From: Brachionus plicatilis
Taxonomy: Eukaryota; Rotifera; Eurotatoria; Ploima; Brachionidae
NCBI GenBank assembly: GCA_010279815.1
Contig: QEOQ01000207.1
Span: 1,909,307 to 1,973,306 of the forward strand
Reading direction: 5' to 3'
DNA: 64,000 nt
Shown one piece after another: positions 13,691 to 24,362 of the stretch (the stretch's first letter is position 1; each line of letters begins with the position of its first letter). The notes below the pieces were generated by a model. The model was not told the origin of the DNA. It ran no database searches and was given only the letters and a program-made list of their open reading frames with translations. The position numbers and the translations under genes are program-made.

Positions 13691-16600
13691 ATGTTTTTCA
13701 ATCCACCTTCAAGTAGCTACGACAAAAATAGCTCTAACATTCAAGGAACCACTGAGTACAATTAATTTTTTGATAAAATTCAAATTTAAATTAATTTAAT
13801 CAAGGCAAACTAAAAAGGATTCATTGGATTTACTTTTCGAATATATTGTCACTAGTAAATTTAAAGAAGTGAGACATTTAAATGTATTAATTAGCAAAAT
13901 ATAAATTATATTGTTTCAAAAGGCTGAACAAGCTTTGGAAAAACTAATAGATAGCTCTGGTTTTGGTCAAATTGAATTCTTGTGGACAATTTTGCAGCCG
14001 TTGTCACATCGAGACTTTTTTTACAATGGACAGTGTGAGTATCCAGGCTATAACTTTCAAAAACTTAGCACGCCTTTTACAAGAAAATCGGTATTTACTT
14101 CTTAATTAAACTTTTTCATGTTTAAGTTTTTATTTGAATTTAATAAATTAAGAAAAAAAAGCGGAGATACACTAGTGCTCATATTCTAAAAAAGCAAGAT
14201 GCCTTGTTGATTAACAAAGATTATCAAGTCGAGTAGTTTTTTAAATAGATGAAAAATAAATAAAATTAATTTTTTGCAAATCAGAGATAAAATTTGTGTA
14301 TCAATGAAATCTGAACGGTCCACTTTAGTAAGATTTCAGCTTCCAAAAATTTCAAATGTGATAAAAAGTTGTGAAAATGATTCAATCGAGAATATTTGTC
14401 CTGAGTACTTATTTTTTCTAAATAATATTTGATGAGTCAAAAAAATATCAAATCTGAAAGATGTAATACTTAAGGTCCCACGATAAATCATCTATCAGTA
14501 AACAATTTAATTATTATACAACGAATTAAAAAAAAAGGGGAGACAGCTTCAATTTGGTATCGATTAAGAAATTTATCTAAGGAAGTATTTCAATGAGCGG
14601 AATTTCAAATTATAAAAAAAAGAAATTTTTAAATTACCGATGAAACTCACAAGTTGGTAAGAAACTAGTCAGCGGTTGCCTCAATGATAATTTAAAATTA
14701 AGACCAGTTTATCATTAAAACTAGCAATTTGTCTGAAATGGGAATTTTTAAAGTATTTTCTAAGTTTAACCAGAGTTGTTTAAAACTAAAGTTTTCTTGG
14801 CTAATGCATTAATGGTTTTGGAACAAACTTATTTAACTTTGAATGTAAAATAAAAAAATGAAATATATACTGTAAAGAAAATTTTTTTGGTCTTGTGAAG
14901 TTCAGTACAAAAGAACAGAACAAATGTAAAAAAAATTGAATAGCTTTTTTTCTAAAAGTTTAAAATTGATTCTTTGACATAAAAACTTAAATGATGCTTT
15001 GGCATCACTTAACTATTTTAATCATTATTTTGCTAATATTTTTTTAAAAAACAACCTGCACTTTTCCTTCTACAAGATATATCTCTGGCTGCTGCTAGTT
15101 AATTATTTTAAATAAAGCTTTAAATTTGTTCTGTAAATTGTCTGAGTTGAAAATTCAATCTTTCAAAAAAAATTTACCTCTGTAAATACTAATGGAGTTA
15201 CATTTATATGCATTTTTTTTAATGATTGCGATCAAAAAAACGCATAATATTGTACTTAACCAAGTAAAAAAAATTCAATAAACATTAATCTGAATTTTGT
15301 ATTTAATCTGTTCTATTAAATCGTTAGATTTAATAAATATTTAAAATTTTTAAAATTTTTTTTATTCGCTGCTCATTTTTGATAAAAAAATATGATATAA
15401 AATTAAAAGAAAATTTCGCTCGTATTAAGACTGTTTCGTTTTTAAATTATATAGTGTAGTTATTACATTGAATGTATCAGTTGGTAAAATTTAAATTATT
15501 TTACAGAATCGATTCTAGGCGTTTGAACAAAAAAGTTGATGATTGTTTTCATTTTTTATTGTTCTTTTTGCTCCATTTTATAAAGATGTTTTCTTTTAAA
15601 TGAGACATTTTTTGACCCATTCTAATAATTTAATAAGTTAATTATTATTTTTAAAGATTAGTAACTTTTCCAGACATAATCAAGCAGACAAATTTCGATG
15701 GATTTCCAAAATCAATTTTTTTAAAAAAGGTAACATCTTCCAAAAATATCAAGTCCAAAATACTAGTTCTATTTAAGAATTCAATTAATTTAAATGAAAA
15801 TGATTTAAAATATTTAATTTATTTATATAGCGATGAATTAAATGGTAAACAGATTTTTGTTATTTAGAAAAAAATTATCTTTTTTAATTAAAAAGATTAT
15901 GAAAAAAATTCTTTTTTGCGTATCCTAATTATTCGGCTGGACTCGAGACTTCAATACTTTCTTCTCAGCCTAATTCATGTAATATTAAATTGATATTTTT
16001 CTTTTTTAAAAAATATAAAAATTTTAAGGCTAAAAAGTTCCGAGATTTTATAAGCCTTTTACCAGAAAATTTGTCTCTAAATATTCTGGCTTGTTTAGCA
16101 ATTAATGATTTGCTAAAAGCTGCTTTGGTGTCCAAGAAATGGAATAGACTTTGCAAATCGGATAAAATATGGAAGCCGAGATGCATAGACCAAATAAAAG
16201 GTAGCTAATTTAAATTCGAAAATATTCTTAAATATTTACTCACACATTTAGACTTTTCGAGTTTAGTTAAACAAGATCAAATAACTGATTGGAAAAAAAT
16301 TTTCAAGCGCATTAAGCTATTAAGAAAACATTGGACTTCGGGCAACTACAAATTGACCACATACAAAGGTCACTTACAAGAGTAAGCATTTACATTTATA
16401 TAAAATAATACTCAAACTCAAACTACCAAGAGAGAATATTTGAAAATAATTTATTTTGATAAATATTGACAATATTTGGAAATATAATTCTTTGAGTTAA
16501 TTTTAAAGGCTTAAATTGGTTTAAATGAGCATTTTTTTTAGTGACATTTAAAATATATCCTCAGAAAAAAATCCAGTTTTACCTTGGAGAGCAAATTTTG

Positions 16601-19239
16601 GTTAAATTTTACAATCTTGGCATGTTTTAGCATTTAGTGAATGTTAATTCGACGCTTCATTTAAAAAAAAAATCTTTAGTTTATGCGTTTTTATTTAATA
16701 ATTAATAGGAAAATTAAATTAAAAAAAAAACTGAGCAACCAAAAATTATTCTTTGATTTTTTATCATGAATTTTTATTTTATATTCTTTATTTTAATTTC
16801 AATTAAAACAATAAAATGTTATCCATCTAATTCATTCAATAGCGAACTAAACAGAACAAATTTAAACTTGATAACCAAATCATCTGATGTATTCTTAAGC
16901 AGGTCGATTAGGGATGTTTCTGATGAATCAGAGAATAAATCACTGAGCACAGGTTCAGCAGAAGTTCCGGCTGACGAAAATGCCAATTTAGATCATGAAA
17001 TGTCTGATTATAAAGAAACTTCTGAAAGTTTTTCGTCGCATCCAGGCGACCATTCTGCCCGACCCCCCTCTTACCAACTACAGCTTCACATGTATTCCTA
17101 TAAACCGAAAAGCTTTCATTTATTTGCCAGAGAATTGGGTGTGAAAAAAATTCTGATAGGGGTCGATTACAAAGAAAAAGGACCTTATGACAAATACATT
17201 GTCCGAATAAGATACCACGGTCACGAAGAGTACTCAACTAATAAAATGAAGATACACAAAAACGAGACCAATGAGCTTATACTGAAAAAATTTCTAGACG
17301 CTCAATACATTATTTGTGTGACTTTATTTTCATTGAGTGCTTCGGAATATCCGCCGATTAGCACAAGTGATATGTGCATAGATGTAACTGCTGGTGAGAC
17401 ACCGCATGTCGGTGGTCATCGAAGTGCAACTGGACTTTTGTCTCCTTTGCTGGTCGCTGTAGCTGCTGTTTTACTTGCATGTATAGTAATAGGCCAAAAT
17501 CTAAAGGATCTTTACAATCAGAGGAAAAAAAAACTCCAAGCAACAATCGATTCACCAAAACTGGATCTGAAAAAATCAAAGACAAAAGCTCAATTTGAGG
17601 AATTGATGCGAGTACCTGAAGATCCAAGAATGCAAACAGCAGCTCAAAAATGTCAAATAGTTGAAAATAAGTCTTTTGGTGACTTGACTGATCCGGACTG
17701 TGTTTATTTGGATAATAAAAAAAGATACAGTATTGATCAATTAAGAGATTTGGATCAGATTAGACGAGCTAGTCGACTTAACAGTGTTGATTTAACAAGC
17801 TTACAATCAATAGGTCGTCTTTCTACTAAAAAACCTTGGGTCTATCAAAACTGAGTTTATTCTCTCATAATATGCTGTTCAATTTTTTATTTACAATTAA
17901 ATAAAATATTTAACACTGAGTTTGAGTCTTAATTAAGTAGTTTTAATTTTTTTCCTAGGGTCTTATCAGTTGCTGTAGATGGGAATCTAATGGCTAGTGG
18001 AAGTAAAGATGGCACCGTTAAAATATGGAATTTGTTCGATGGTAAAATAGGGCAAACATTGAGGGGCCATTCAAGAGGAATTTGGTGTCTAAAATTCTTA
18101 ACAAAATATCTTCTTTGTAGTGGATCGTATGACTCATTAATAAAAATTTGGAATCTTAAAGATGGAACCTGCTCCAGAACACTTGATTCTCACACTGGTC
18201 CTGTATGGTCAATTGTTAAATGTGATTATTTTTTGGTATCAGCATCGCAAGATAGAACAGTAAGATTGACTTTTATTTTTTTCGAGGTTTTGTGAAATTC
18301 AATACAAAAGAAGAGAGCAAAATGATAAAAAATCTAATAATTTTTTTTCTTTAAGTTCAAAATTAGTTTAGTGAATGCAACTTGGTGCACCATGCGTAGT
18401 TGCATCAAATGTCATAGTCTACTAGCTATGTGCAATTTTAAATTGTGCTAAATTTGCATAGTTTTACCAGAAATTGGTATTTTACATTAATGGAACTAGT
18501 TTTAAAATAATGAGCTTTTAGATTTTTTGCCATTTTGTTCTGTTTTTTGTACTGAATGTCGTAAAAGTTATTTAATTAAAGCCTTTTAACATTTATTTAA
18601 AGGCTATTGTATGGGATTTGAATGACTGTGATAAAATTAATAATAAACTTGTGGCTCATAAAGGAGCTATTTTTTGTGTAGATGCCCAAAAAGATTTAGT
18701 TGTGACTGGTTCGTCAGATAAGGTTGGCAATTTAAAATAACTTTTTTTTTAATTCAGTTTGTTACTTAAGTTTATTAAATTATGGAATATTTACACAGGA
18801 GAATGTCATAAAAGTGTTCAAGTTGATCAATTCGATGGTGTATCGTCTATTTCTATGAGCCATAATCACATTGCTTGTGCATGCAAGCAAACAATAACTC
18901 TTTGGAAAATCGGATTTGCATACAGTTTGGAATTGATTCGTGAGTTTAAGGAACATTTTAAAAAAATCGAATCCATCCAAATTTTAACTACCAAATGGCC
19001 GAACAGTGAATTATTAATGGTTTCCGGAAGTAAAGATGGTTTGATTAAAATTTGGAATAATAATGAGTAAAATTTAGTTGCTTGATAAAACAAGTTTAAA
19101 AAAAAATATTTTTAGATCAAAAAGTGTGCACACATTTGATATCCATCATTCGAAATCAGTGAATTGTGTTTACATTGATGAATTCAAAATTATAACCTCA
19201 TCATCTGATAAATCATTAAAACAGTTAAATTTTATATGA
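13691..19239 (+). CDS. F-box/WD40-repeat protein, SCF ubiquitin-ligase substrate adaptor type
   Basis: Thirteen exons join in phase to 636 residues: 13691-13755, 13805-13868, 13923-14090, 14153-14232, 14285-14404, 15657-15844, 15896-15978, 16029-16200, 16252-16381, 17959-18259, 18603-18722, 18771-19066 and 19116-19239 (TGA). The F-box (about residues 262-305) begins RDFISLLPENLSLNILACL, very like the FBXW7-type F-box that binds Skp1. WD40 blades fill residues 357-636 (KIWNLFDG, KIWNLKDG, IVWDLND, KLWNIYTG, KIWNN) and would bind a substrate. About 250 residues precede the F-box and include two segments ending in RDF: LSHRDFF near residue 70 and KKFRDFIS at the F-box. Its family within FBXW proteins is uncertain (FBXW7-like and FBXW10-like are both possible). 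Intron 9 (16382-17958) holds a whole other gene, and intron 10 holds a MITE. Confidence 0.88.
14895..14990 (+). mobile_element. One end of a family A MITE, diverged
   Basis: The sequence starting GTGAAGTTCAGTACAAAAGA, followed by an AACAGAACAAATG block, a TTGAATAGCT block and a CTAAAAGTTTAAAATTGATT block, matches the inner and outer parts of the element ends at 4424-4728. The partner end could not be placed with confidence, so this looks like a truncated or eroded copy. It lies in the fifth intron of the F-box gene. Confidence 0.55.
16504..16682 (+). repeat. Dispersed repeat, first copy
   Basis: About 170 bases here recur at 22471-22638 in the same orientation with few differences. Both begin TTGGTTTAAATGAGCATTTT, and both contain AATATATCCTCA, CCAGTTTTACCTTG, TAGTGAATGTTAATTCGACG and CTTCATTTAAAAAAA. 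There is no coding potential. This copy lies in the F-box intron just upstream of the nested gene and could therefore contribute to its promoter region. Confidence 0.85.
16766..17854 (+). CDS. Single-pass membrane protein, intronless, nested in an F-box gene intron
   Basis: A 362-residue open frame starts at an ATG and ends in TGA with no intron. Residues 1-19 form a signal peptide (hydrophobic core FYFIFFILISI, then KCYPS). Residues 20-105 are Ser/Glu/Asn-rich. Residues about 107-212 look like a compact beta domain, possibly fibronectin type III-like, judged by alternating hydrophobics and the closing YIICVTLFS...PPISTSDMCIDVT. Residues about 222-243 are a transmembrane helix (LLSPLLVAVAAVLLACIVIG), followed by a positively charged stop-transfer KDLYNQRKKK and a tail of about 110 residues. 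N-glycosylation sequons occur at NRT and NET. It sits on the same strand inside intron 9 of the F-box gene. AATAAA follows at 17900-17905. I do not recognise the family, so no function is proposed. Confidence 0.8.
   Translation: MNFYFIFFILISIKTIKCYPSNSFNSELNRTNLNLITKSSDVFLSRSIRDVSDESENKSLSTGSAEVPADENANLDHEMSDYKETSESFSSHPGDHSARPPSYQLQLHMYSYKPKSFHLFARELGVKKILIGVDYKEKGPYDKYIVRIRYHGHEEYSTNKMKIHKNETNELILKKFLDAQYIICVTLFSLSASEYPPISTSDMCIDVTAGETPHVGGHRSATGLLSPLLVAVAAVLLACIVIGQNLKDLYNQRKKKLQATIDSPKLDLKKSKTKAQFEELMRVPEDPRMQTAAQKCQIVENKSFGDLTDPDCVYLDNKKRYSIDQLRDLDQIRRASRLNSVDLTSLQSIGRLSTKKPWVYQN
17900..17905 (+). promoter_or_regulatory. Probable polyadenylation signal of the nested membrane-protein gene
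   Basis: AATAAA lies 46 bases after the stop codon of the nested gene and about 55 bases before the next exon of the host F-box gene. If used, transcripts of the host gene must read through it. Confidence 0.5.
18292..18562. mobile_element. MITE, family A, in an F-box gene intron
   Basis: The left end GTGAAATTCAATACAAAAGA and the reverse complement of the right end, ACGACATTCAGTACAAAAAA, are inverted repeats. Inner blocks (ATGATAAAAAATC, TTTAAGTTCAAAATTAGTTT, TGAATGCAACTTGGTGCA) match the element at 4424-4728. It fills most of intron 10 (18260-18602). Confidence 0.75.
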
Positions 19240-19244
19240 ATAAA
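19239..19244 (+). promoter_or_regulatory. Polyadenylation signal overlapping the F-box gene stop codon
   Basis: AATAAA begins at the last base of the TGA stop. With the usual 10-30 base spacing, cleavage would fall inside the 3' end of the convergent LANCL gene. No alternative signal is closer. Confidence 0.55.
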
Positions 19245-19246
19245 AA

Positions 19247-19252
19247 TTTATT
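19247..19252 (-). promoter_or_regulatory. Polyadenylation signal of LANCL
   Basis: TTTATT on plus reads AATAAA on minus, 15 bases beyond the LANCL stop codon. It lies two bases from the opposing signal of the F-box gene, so the two transcripts must overlap at their 3' ends. Confidence 0.55.
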
Positions 19253-19267
19253 TAAAAAAAATTTTAA

Positions 19268-20688
19268 TTAAAATATTGGTATTAATGGAAATTCCGCATT
19301 TTGTGGATTAAGTAAATCACTTAAAAAGCATACTGTGCCTGCAAGGCCTTCAAACAAACTAAAAGGTGAATCAGGTACTCGAGCTTCATCATTAAACTGC
19401 TTTGTACTCAAAAATTCAGCAAATTTATTAGCTCTGTACAAATACTTGGGATCTTTAGTCAGGCGATACAAAATTAGAAATGCATAGCCATTACCAGCCA
19501 CACCGTGACAAATTCCTGGACCTTTTTTAAGAAGTCCAAAATTCCAAATTAGCTCTCCACATTTGATGCAAGAATTTAAATATTTCTGATCTTTGTAGTG
19601 TAAAAAAGCTTTGGCCATAAGAAATATTACACCACCTGCTCCATGACACCAATGTATCCTCTCTTGACTGTCATGTCTAGGCTTTATGTGGCTAATTTCA
19701 TCCATTGCAGTTGGAAAATTTCCATTTGGCTTTTGAAGTGAAAGAATAAAATCAACTGATCGCTTGACATAAAGATCTGCTTCCGGATGCTCGCTCAAAT
19801 ATTCCGGATAACTTAGCAAAATTTGCAAAATTCCTGACAGACCATGAGCTGCACCTTTAAAAAAATCTTTAAAAATTAGAAATTTATTTATTTAGTACCT
19901 AAATATTCCGTGTTGTGATAGGCGTACATTAAAGGGCTAGAAGAGTTTATTTTGTTCGAGTACATGCAACCTGATCTTATAACTGAGTTACAAATTCGAT
20001 TAATTTCAAATTTTGGTAAAATCTTGTTTAAATTTAGTAACTTGAATAATTAAATTAATCAAAAAAAATACCTCTAATTTAAAATATTTTTTTACTAAAA
20101 GAAGACCACTTAAATGCAAAACTCTTTAAATTTTATTGTCTAGAAACTTTTTACTTACCAAAGATATCCTGCTCTTCCGACGAATAATTCGTCCGAACCA
20201 TTGGGTAAAAAGTCGATTGTCTCACATATTCTGGCCAAATTTGCGTAATGCTGAGCATAGCGTTGAGCATGATTTTCTTCGCCTAGAATTTTAGAAGCAA
20301 TAAATCCCATTATGTATAGTCCACCTTTTCCGCTTAAAAAAGCGATGTCTTTTGAACCAGAGTACGGGTTAATTTCCACATATTCTTCATTTGCGGCTAT
20401 ACAGCTTTTGACATAATGTTTTAGCTGATTGCTATTATTTTCAAATTGACCATTTGATAATAATTTGTAGCACATGAATACTAGACCCAAATTTCCAGTG
20501 TATACTTTGCCACTGCAATACTTAGAGCTTGAATTAGGTTTTAGATGAAGAATACATTCAGACGCTTTTTCTTCCATGTATTCTTTGCAGTATTTTTGAT
20601 TGACTAAATCATTTACTGTGACATTTTGAACTGGTTTGTAATCAGAATACGGGTTTGGAAAAAATCGATCCGCGTTTCGGTTGAGCAT
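19268..20688 (-). CDS. LanC-like protein (LANCL1/2 type, glutathione S-transferase family)
   Basis: Four exons (20159-20688, 20072-20108, 19899-20040, 19268-19854) join in phase to 431 residues. Eukaryotic LANCL proteins bind zinc and glutathione and add glutathione to dehydro-amino acids. The fold landmarks are all present: YTGNLGLVFM, FLSGKGGLY, DELFVGRAGYL, SPLMYAYHN, GAAHGLSGILQ, HWCHGAGGV, GICHGVAGNGYAF and SPFSLFEGLAGT. The zinc ligands are Cys306, Cys352 and His353, with the same 46-residue spacing as Cys276, Cys322 and His323 of human LANCL1. The N-terminus (MLNRNADRFFPNPYSDY) resembles that of LANCL1. The microexon of 37 bases is needed to keep GRAGYL in frame with GLLLVKKYF. The gene is convergent with the F-box gene, with 28 bases between the stops. 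Confidence 0.94.
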
Positions 20689-21068
20689 TTTAGTTAGTTT
20701 TAAAATTTTAAATCTAAATTATGGTAGAAATTTTCGATTTTGTGTGCTAATTTTGAATTTTTAGTAATTTTAAATATAATTTACGACTTATTTTTGAAAA
20801 AAGTAGCCGTAATTATTTGTTCGAAATTATTAAGCTATTTCTTTGTATATCTCAAAAAAGGATTAGATTAATAAAATCACTTTTGGCAAATATTCTCTAA
20901 ATAGAAGAACATTCCTTAAATTAATGCTCTAGATTGTTCAAAGAATGTGTAAAAATTTTAATTAAGTTATTTTTAGTTTTTAACTAAAATATTCAAAAAA
21001 ATTATAATTTTTTCATTGAGTATAGAATTAGTATTTGAATTACATTTAATTAAAAAATTTTAGATAGT
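20689..21068. other. LANCL upstream region
   Basis: This AT-rich spacer between the LANCL start and tRNA-Thr must hold the LANCL promoter and 5'UTR. I see no distinctive core-promoter motif or gene. Confidence 0.5.
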
Positions 21069-21141
21069 GGCGCCGTGGCTTAGTGGCTAAAGCGCCTGTC
21101 TAGTAAACAGGAGATCCCGGGTTCGATTCCCGGCGGTGCCT
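21069..21141 (+). tRNA. tRNA-Thr (anticodon AGT)
   Basis: A complete cloverleaf is visible. The acceptor arm GGCGCCG pairs with CGGTGCC, the A box is TGGCTTAGTGG, the anticodon arm CTGTCTAGTAAACAG gives AGU (read as inosine-GU) for threonine, and the B box is GGTTCGATTCC. There is no intron. Six T at 21141-21146 form the polymerase III terminator. Confidence 0.97.
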
Positions 21142-21647
21142 TTTTTAAAAATATTTTAATTCAAAATTTATTTTTCATTTACAGTCAGATAATTTGATTT
21201 TCTTCAAATACTTAAATTCAATTTGGTCTAATTAGCGTTTTAATGAACTTCATAATATTAAGTAAGTTTTAGGTTTCGCTTTAAAACTTCGTTCGAGCTT
21301 ATAAATTAAATATGAAAGCGGATTCAAATTTTTAAAAATTATTGGATAAAAGTTTTAAATCCAATATAGAAAATGAGTTTTTTTTCAGAATCTCGAAAAC
21401 TTTTATGGGATGTTAAGTCTGTTTGAAACAAAACACAAAGAATCATAAATTAAATTGAAATTTTATTTTCTTTTATGATAAATTTTTTTCCGTTTTTTTT
21501 CTCAAAAAAATTTTTTATCATTCAAAAATTTTGGGTGTTTTAGCTGCGTTTTAGAATTTTATTTAAAAACATCAATCTAAAAATGATAAAAAATACTTAA
21601 TGTCTCACAAGTAAAGGCAAACTTGAATATTTTCACAGAAATAAATA

Positions 21648-22150
21648 CAGTAAAAACCGGTTATACGAAATTTGAATTTGCACAAAAAAAAATTTCTTAT
21701 ATCAGACAATTTCTTATAAACCAAAAATTATTTTTGGAGTAAGAAATTATTAAAGAATGAAAAGGGAAGTTTTGAGAAACTGTTTTGTTTATCTACACAT
21801 TTATCTAAGCAATTGAGAATTTGAATTCTTTTTTCTAGCCTAATAGCAGTCCTCTGATTGATTTTGTCATTTTTATCACCGCCTTTTTTTATTATTTGTA
21901 ACTTTTAAAAAGTTCAAATTTATAAAAAAAAAAAAGTTCAACTTTCTTATATACAACAAGTTTAACATGAAAAACATTTTATTTATTTTTAAAAATCAAT
22001 TTATTATATTCGATAAATTTTCTTTGAGAGAATTTCTTATATGCAAAAAATTAAGCACTAAAGGTATAGAAAAAGTTTTTGTCCCTTAATGTTTAGTATT
22101 TTTTAAGCGAAAATTTCTTATACCCATATTTCTTATAAACGGTTTTCACT
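21648..22150. mobile_element. TA-flanked inverted-repeat element, pogo/Tigger-like ends
   Basis: The left end CAGTAAAAACCGGTTATACG and the reverse complement of the right end, AGTGAAAACCGTTTATAAG, are inverted repeats next to TA dinucleotides on both sides. Internal copies of TTTCTTATA recur near each end. The roughly 500 bases carry no transposase, so this is a non-autonomous copy. The family assignment rests only on the terminal CAGT and the TA flank. Confidence 0.65.
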
Positions 22151-22470
22151 TAATTAATTAATTAAATAAGTTATTGGGAAATTTTAAAAATACAGAGGAA
22201 AACTTCGGTTTGAATTCAGTATAATTAAAAAGTGTGGATCACTATTTATTTATTTAAGTTTAAGTCCCATGGACAAATTGAAGTATGAAATATATTAAGA
22301 AATAAAAAAAAAATAAACAAAAAAAAATACAATTAAATGTCTATTTTACAATTTAATAATCATTTAGTTAATAAATTTAACCAAATAGGCTCTACCATAC
22401 GGAAGGAGTTTTTATTTGATATTTTTACTTTATTTTTTTAATTTTATCTTATTTAACTTTATTTTATTTT

Positions 22471-22638
22471 AAATTGGTTTAAATGAGCATTTTTTTAATG
22501 ACATTTAAAATATATCCTCAAAAAGAAATCCAGTTTTACCTTGTAAAGCAAATTTTGGTTAAACTTTACAATCTTGACATGTTTTAGTATTTAGTGAATG
22601 TTAATTCGACGCTTCATTTAAAAAAAATCTTTAGTTTT
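22471..22638 (+). repeat. Dispersed repeat, second copy
   Basis: This is the partner of 16504-16682 in the same orientation and near-identical. It differs mainly in A-run lengths and scattered substitutions. Immediately flanking sequence differs from the first copy, so both are mobile or dispersed rather than part of one local duplication. Confidence 0.85.
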
Positions 22639-22673
22639 GGAGAAGTCTTCGAACTATAGTCCATAACATCAAT

Positions 22674-23270
22674 ATGATATTTTTACTTTATTTTTTTAAT
22701 TTTATCTTATTTAACTTTATTATGTTTTAATTTTATTTTAATCTGAAGGAGGATTAGTGCAAAAAACAAATAAATAAAAAAAATAATGGAGAAGAATTTA
22801 TAATGGGATTTTAATTGAAGAAATTAAAAAAAACGTGTGTCTAAATTTACCCTGAAATAAACTGAACCATTATTGTTGTAAACAACTGGCGCACTTACAC
22901 TTGTTGAAGTATTTTGTATTTTTTACACCAAATATTCCCCAGTGTATATCATCATAAACGCTACGTTTTTAATATGTATCGACTATGTGACCCATAGGAC
23001 TTTTAAAATAAAAAATTTAACATTTTGAGGTCTATGTTAGACATGCACCAAATATCCTACTCATGGTATTAAAGCATGCGTCGCTAAACAAGGGGATACG
23101 GTACTAGAAATATTTATAAACTGATTGAGTATTTTCGCCTTACTGCATTTTTTTTCGTTTTATTTTTTTTAAAGAATACATAAGAAATACATAATTATTA
23201 AGAAAATTTTTTTCATTTCCATTTCCATTTATATTTTAAATTTTAATTGACGTCACCTTTGAAAAATGTG
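22674..23270 (+). repeat. Long dispersed repeat with an extra internal segment
   Basis: Its ends match 26262-26617 almost base for base (for example TTTAATCTGAAGGAG, AAATAATGGAGAAGAA, CTGATTGAGTATTTTCGCC and GACGTCACCTTTGAAAAATG). The piece 22850-23105 is missing there. That extra piece contains segments shared with the 49.7-50.2 kb region, so it is either an insertion here or a deletion there. Confidence 0.8.
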
Positions 23271-24362
23271 AAAAATAAAATTAAATGTAAAAGTTAATTT
23301 TAATTTTTAATTTTAATTATAGTCCACAACATCAAAATGAGTTTTTTTCTCCACATTATTAAGTTCACTATTAATTGATATTTCGCAATTTATTCTCTTT
23401 TTCTTAAAGAATGCATAAAATTAGAGAATAATTTCAAATTAAGTTGTGATCAAATAGTTCTATGATGATGACGAATATGATGCAAAAACTGCTGGTAACA
23501 GAATTTTTATTAGAAAAAATTTAAAAGTAAGGAAATTTTTCACTCATTTAAAAAAATTTACATTTTAAAGTATTTATTAGTATTTATTAAACATCTACAG
23601 TTTATTTAACAGTTTTCAAAATTTTATTGACTTGTATTTTCACAATACGAAAATTTTTGAAAACAAATTTCATTTAAGAAAAATAAAAAAAAATTGAATT
23701 TTTTTAAAATTTTTATTAAAGAAAAATTATATTTATATTAAATTTTAAACTGATTAAATTAAATTTGTTTAAATTGTTTATTATCATCATAAATCATAAT
23801 CATTAACAATACAAACAGTAGCCCAAAAAAAAAAAATAAACACATCAATCTATTAAGTAAATTATTAAATCATTTGAATTGTTTGTTAAACAAAGTTAAA
23901 GGAAGCTAAAATTTCGAAACAAAAAAAAATCAAATCCTCTTGGGAGACAGTATTAAACAAAGTTTCTAAAAAGGAACGCTCTGCTATATCCAGAGCAAAT
24001 TTCTTTTTATTTTATTTGAAAATAGATTAAAATAATCTTGTTTATTCAATCTTTTTAAGTTTTTGTTAAAATTAAATTTTAAAATATTTGTACTAAATAT
24101 CATCCCAAAAAGAAAATACACACAAGAAGAAAAATATTTAAGCGTTAGGAGCTAATAGTTGACATCGCATAGTCTAAACATTGAACATCATTCGATACAT
24201 TAATTGTTTCTTTTTCTAGTCTAGTCTAAAATCTCCTTCCACCTCCAAGACCATTTGGTAATAAATAAATTTTTAAAATTTTTATTAAATTCCATTTGTT
24301 TTTGTTAAAAGAGAAAAAAATACGAAAAAAGACATTTAAAATTTAAGAATTAAGAATTTGAT

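Larger units (their letters stand above)
22151..24362. repeat. Repeat-rich stretch downstream of beta-spectrin
   Basis: No gene is visible. It contains the second copy of the 16504 repeat (22471-22638), a mosaic block at 22674-23270 that is repeated at 26262-26617, and a segment (22966-23100) found inverted at about 49718-49870. A word CCTCTTGGGAGACAGTATTA near 23936-23955 recurs at about 25729. The spectrin 3'UTR occupies an unknown part of the right end. Confidence 0.7.

Noticed and set aside
16908..17627. Minus-strand frames of 89-109 codons within the nested membrane-protein gene
   Set aside because: Antisense shadows of a frame that has a signal peptide and transmembrane helix on the plus strand.
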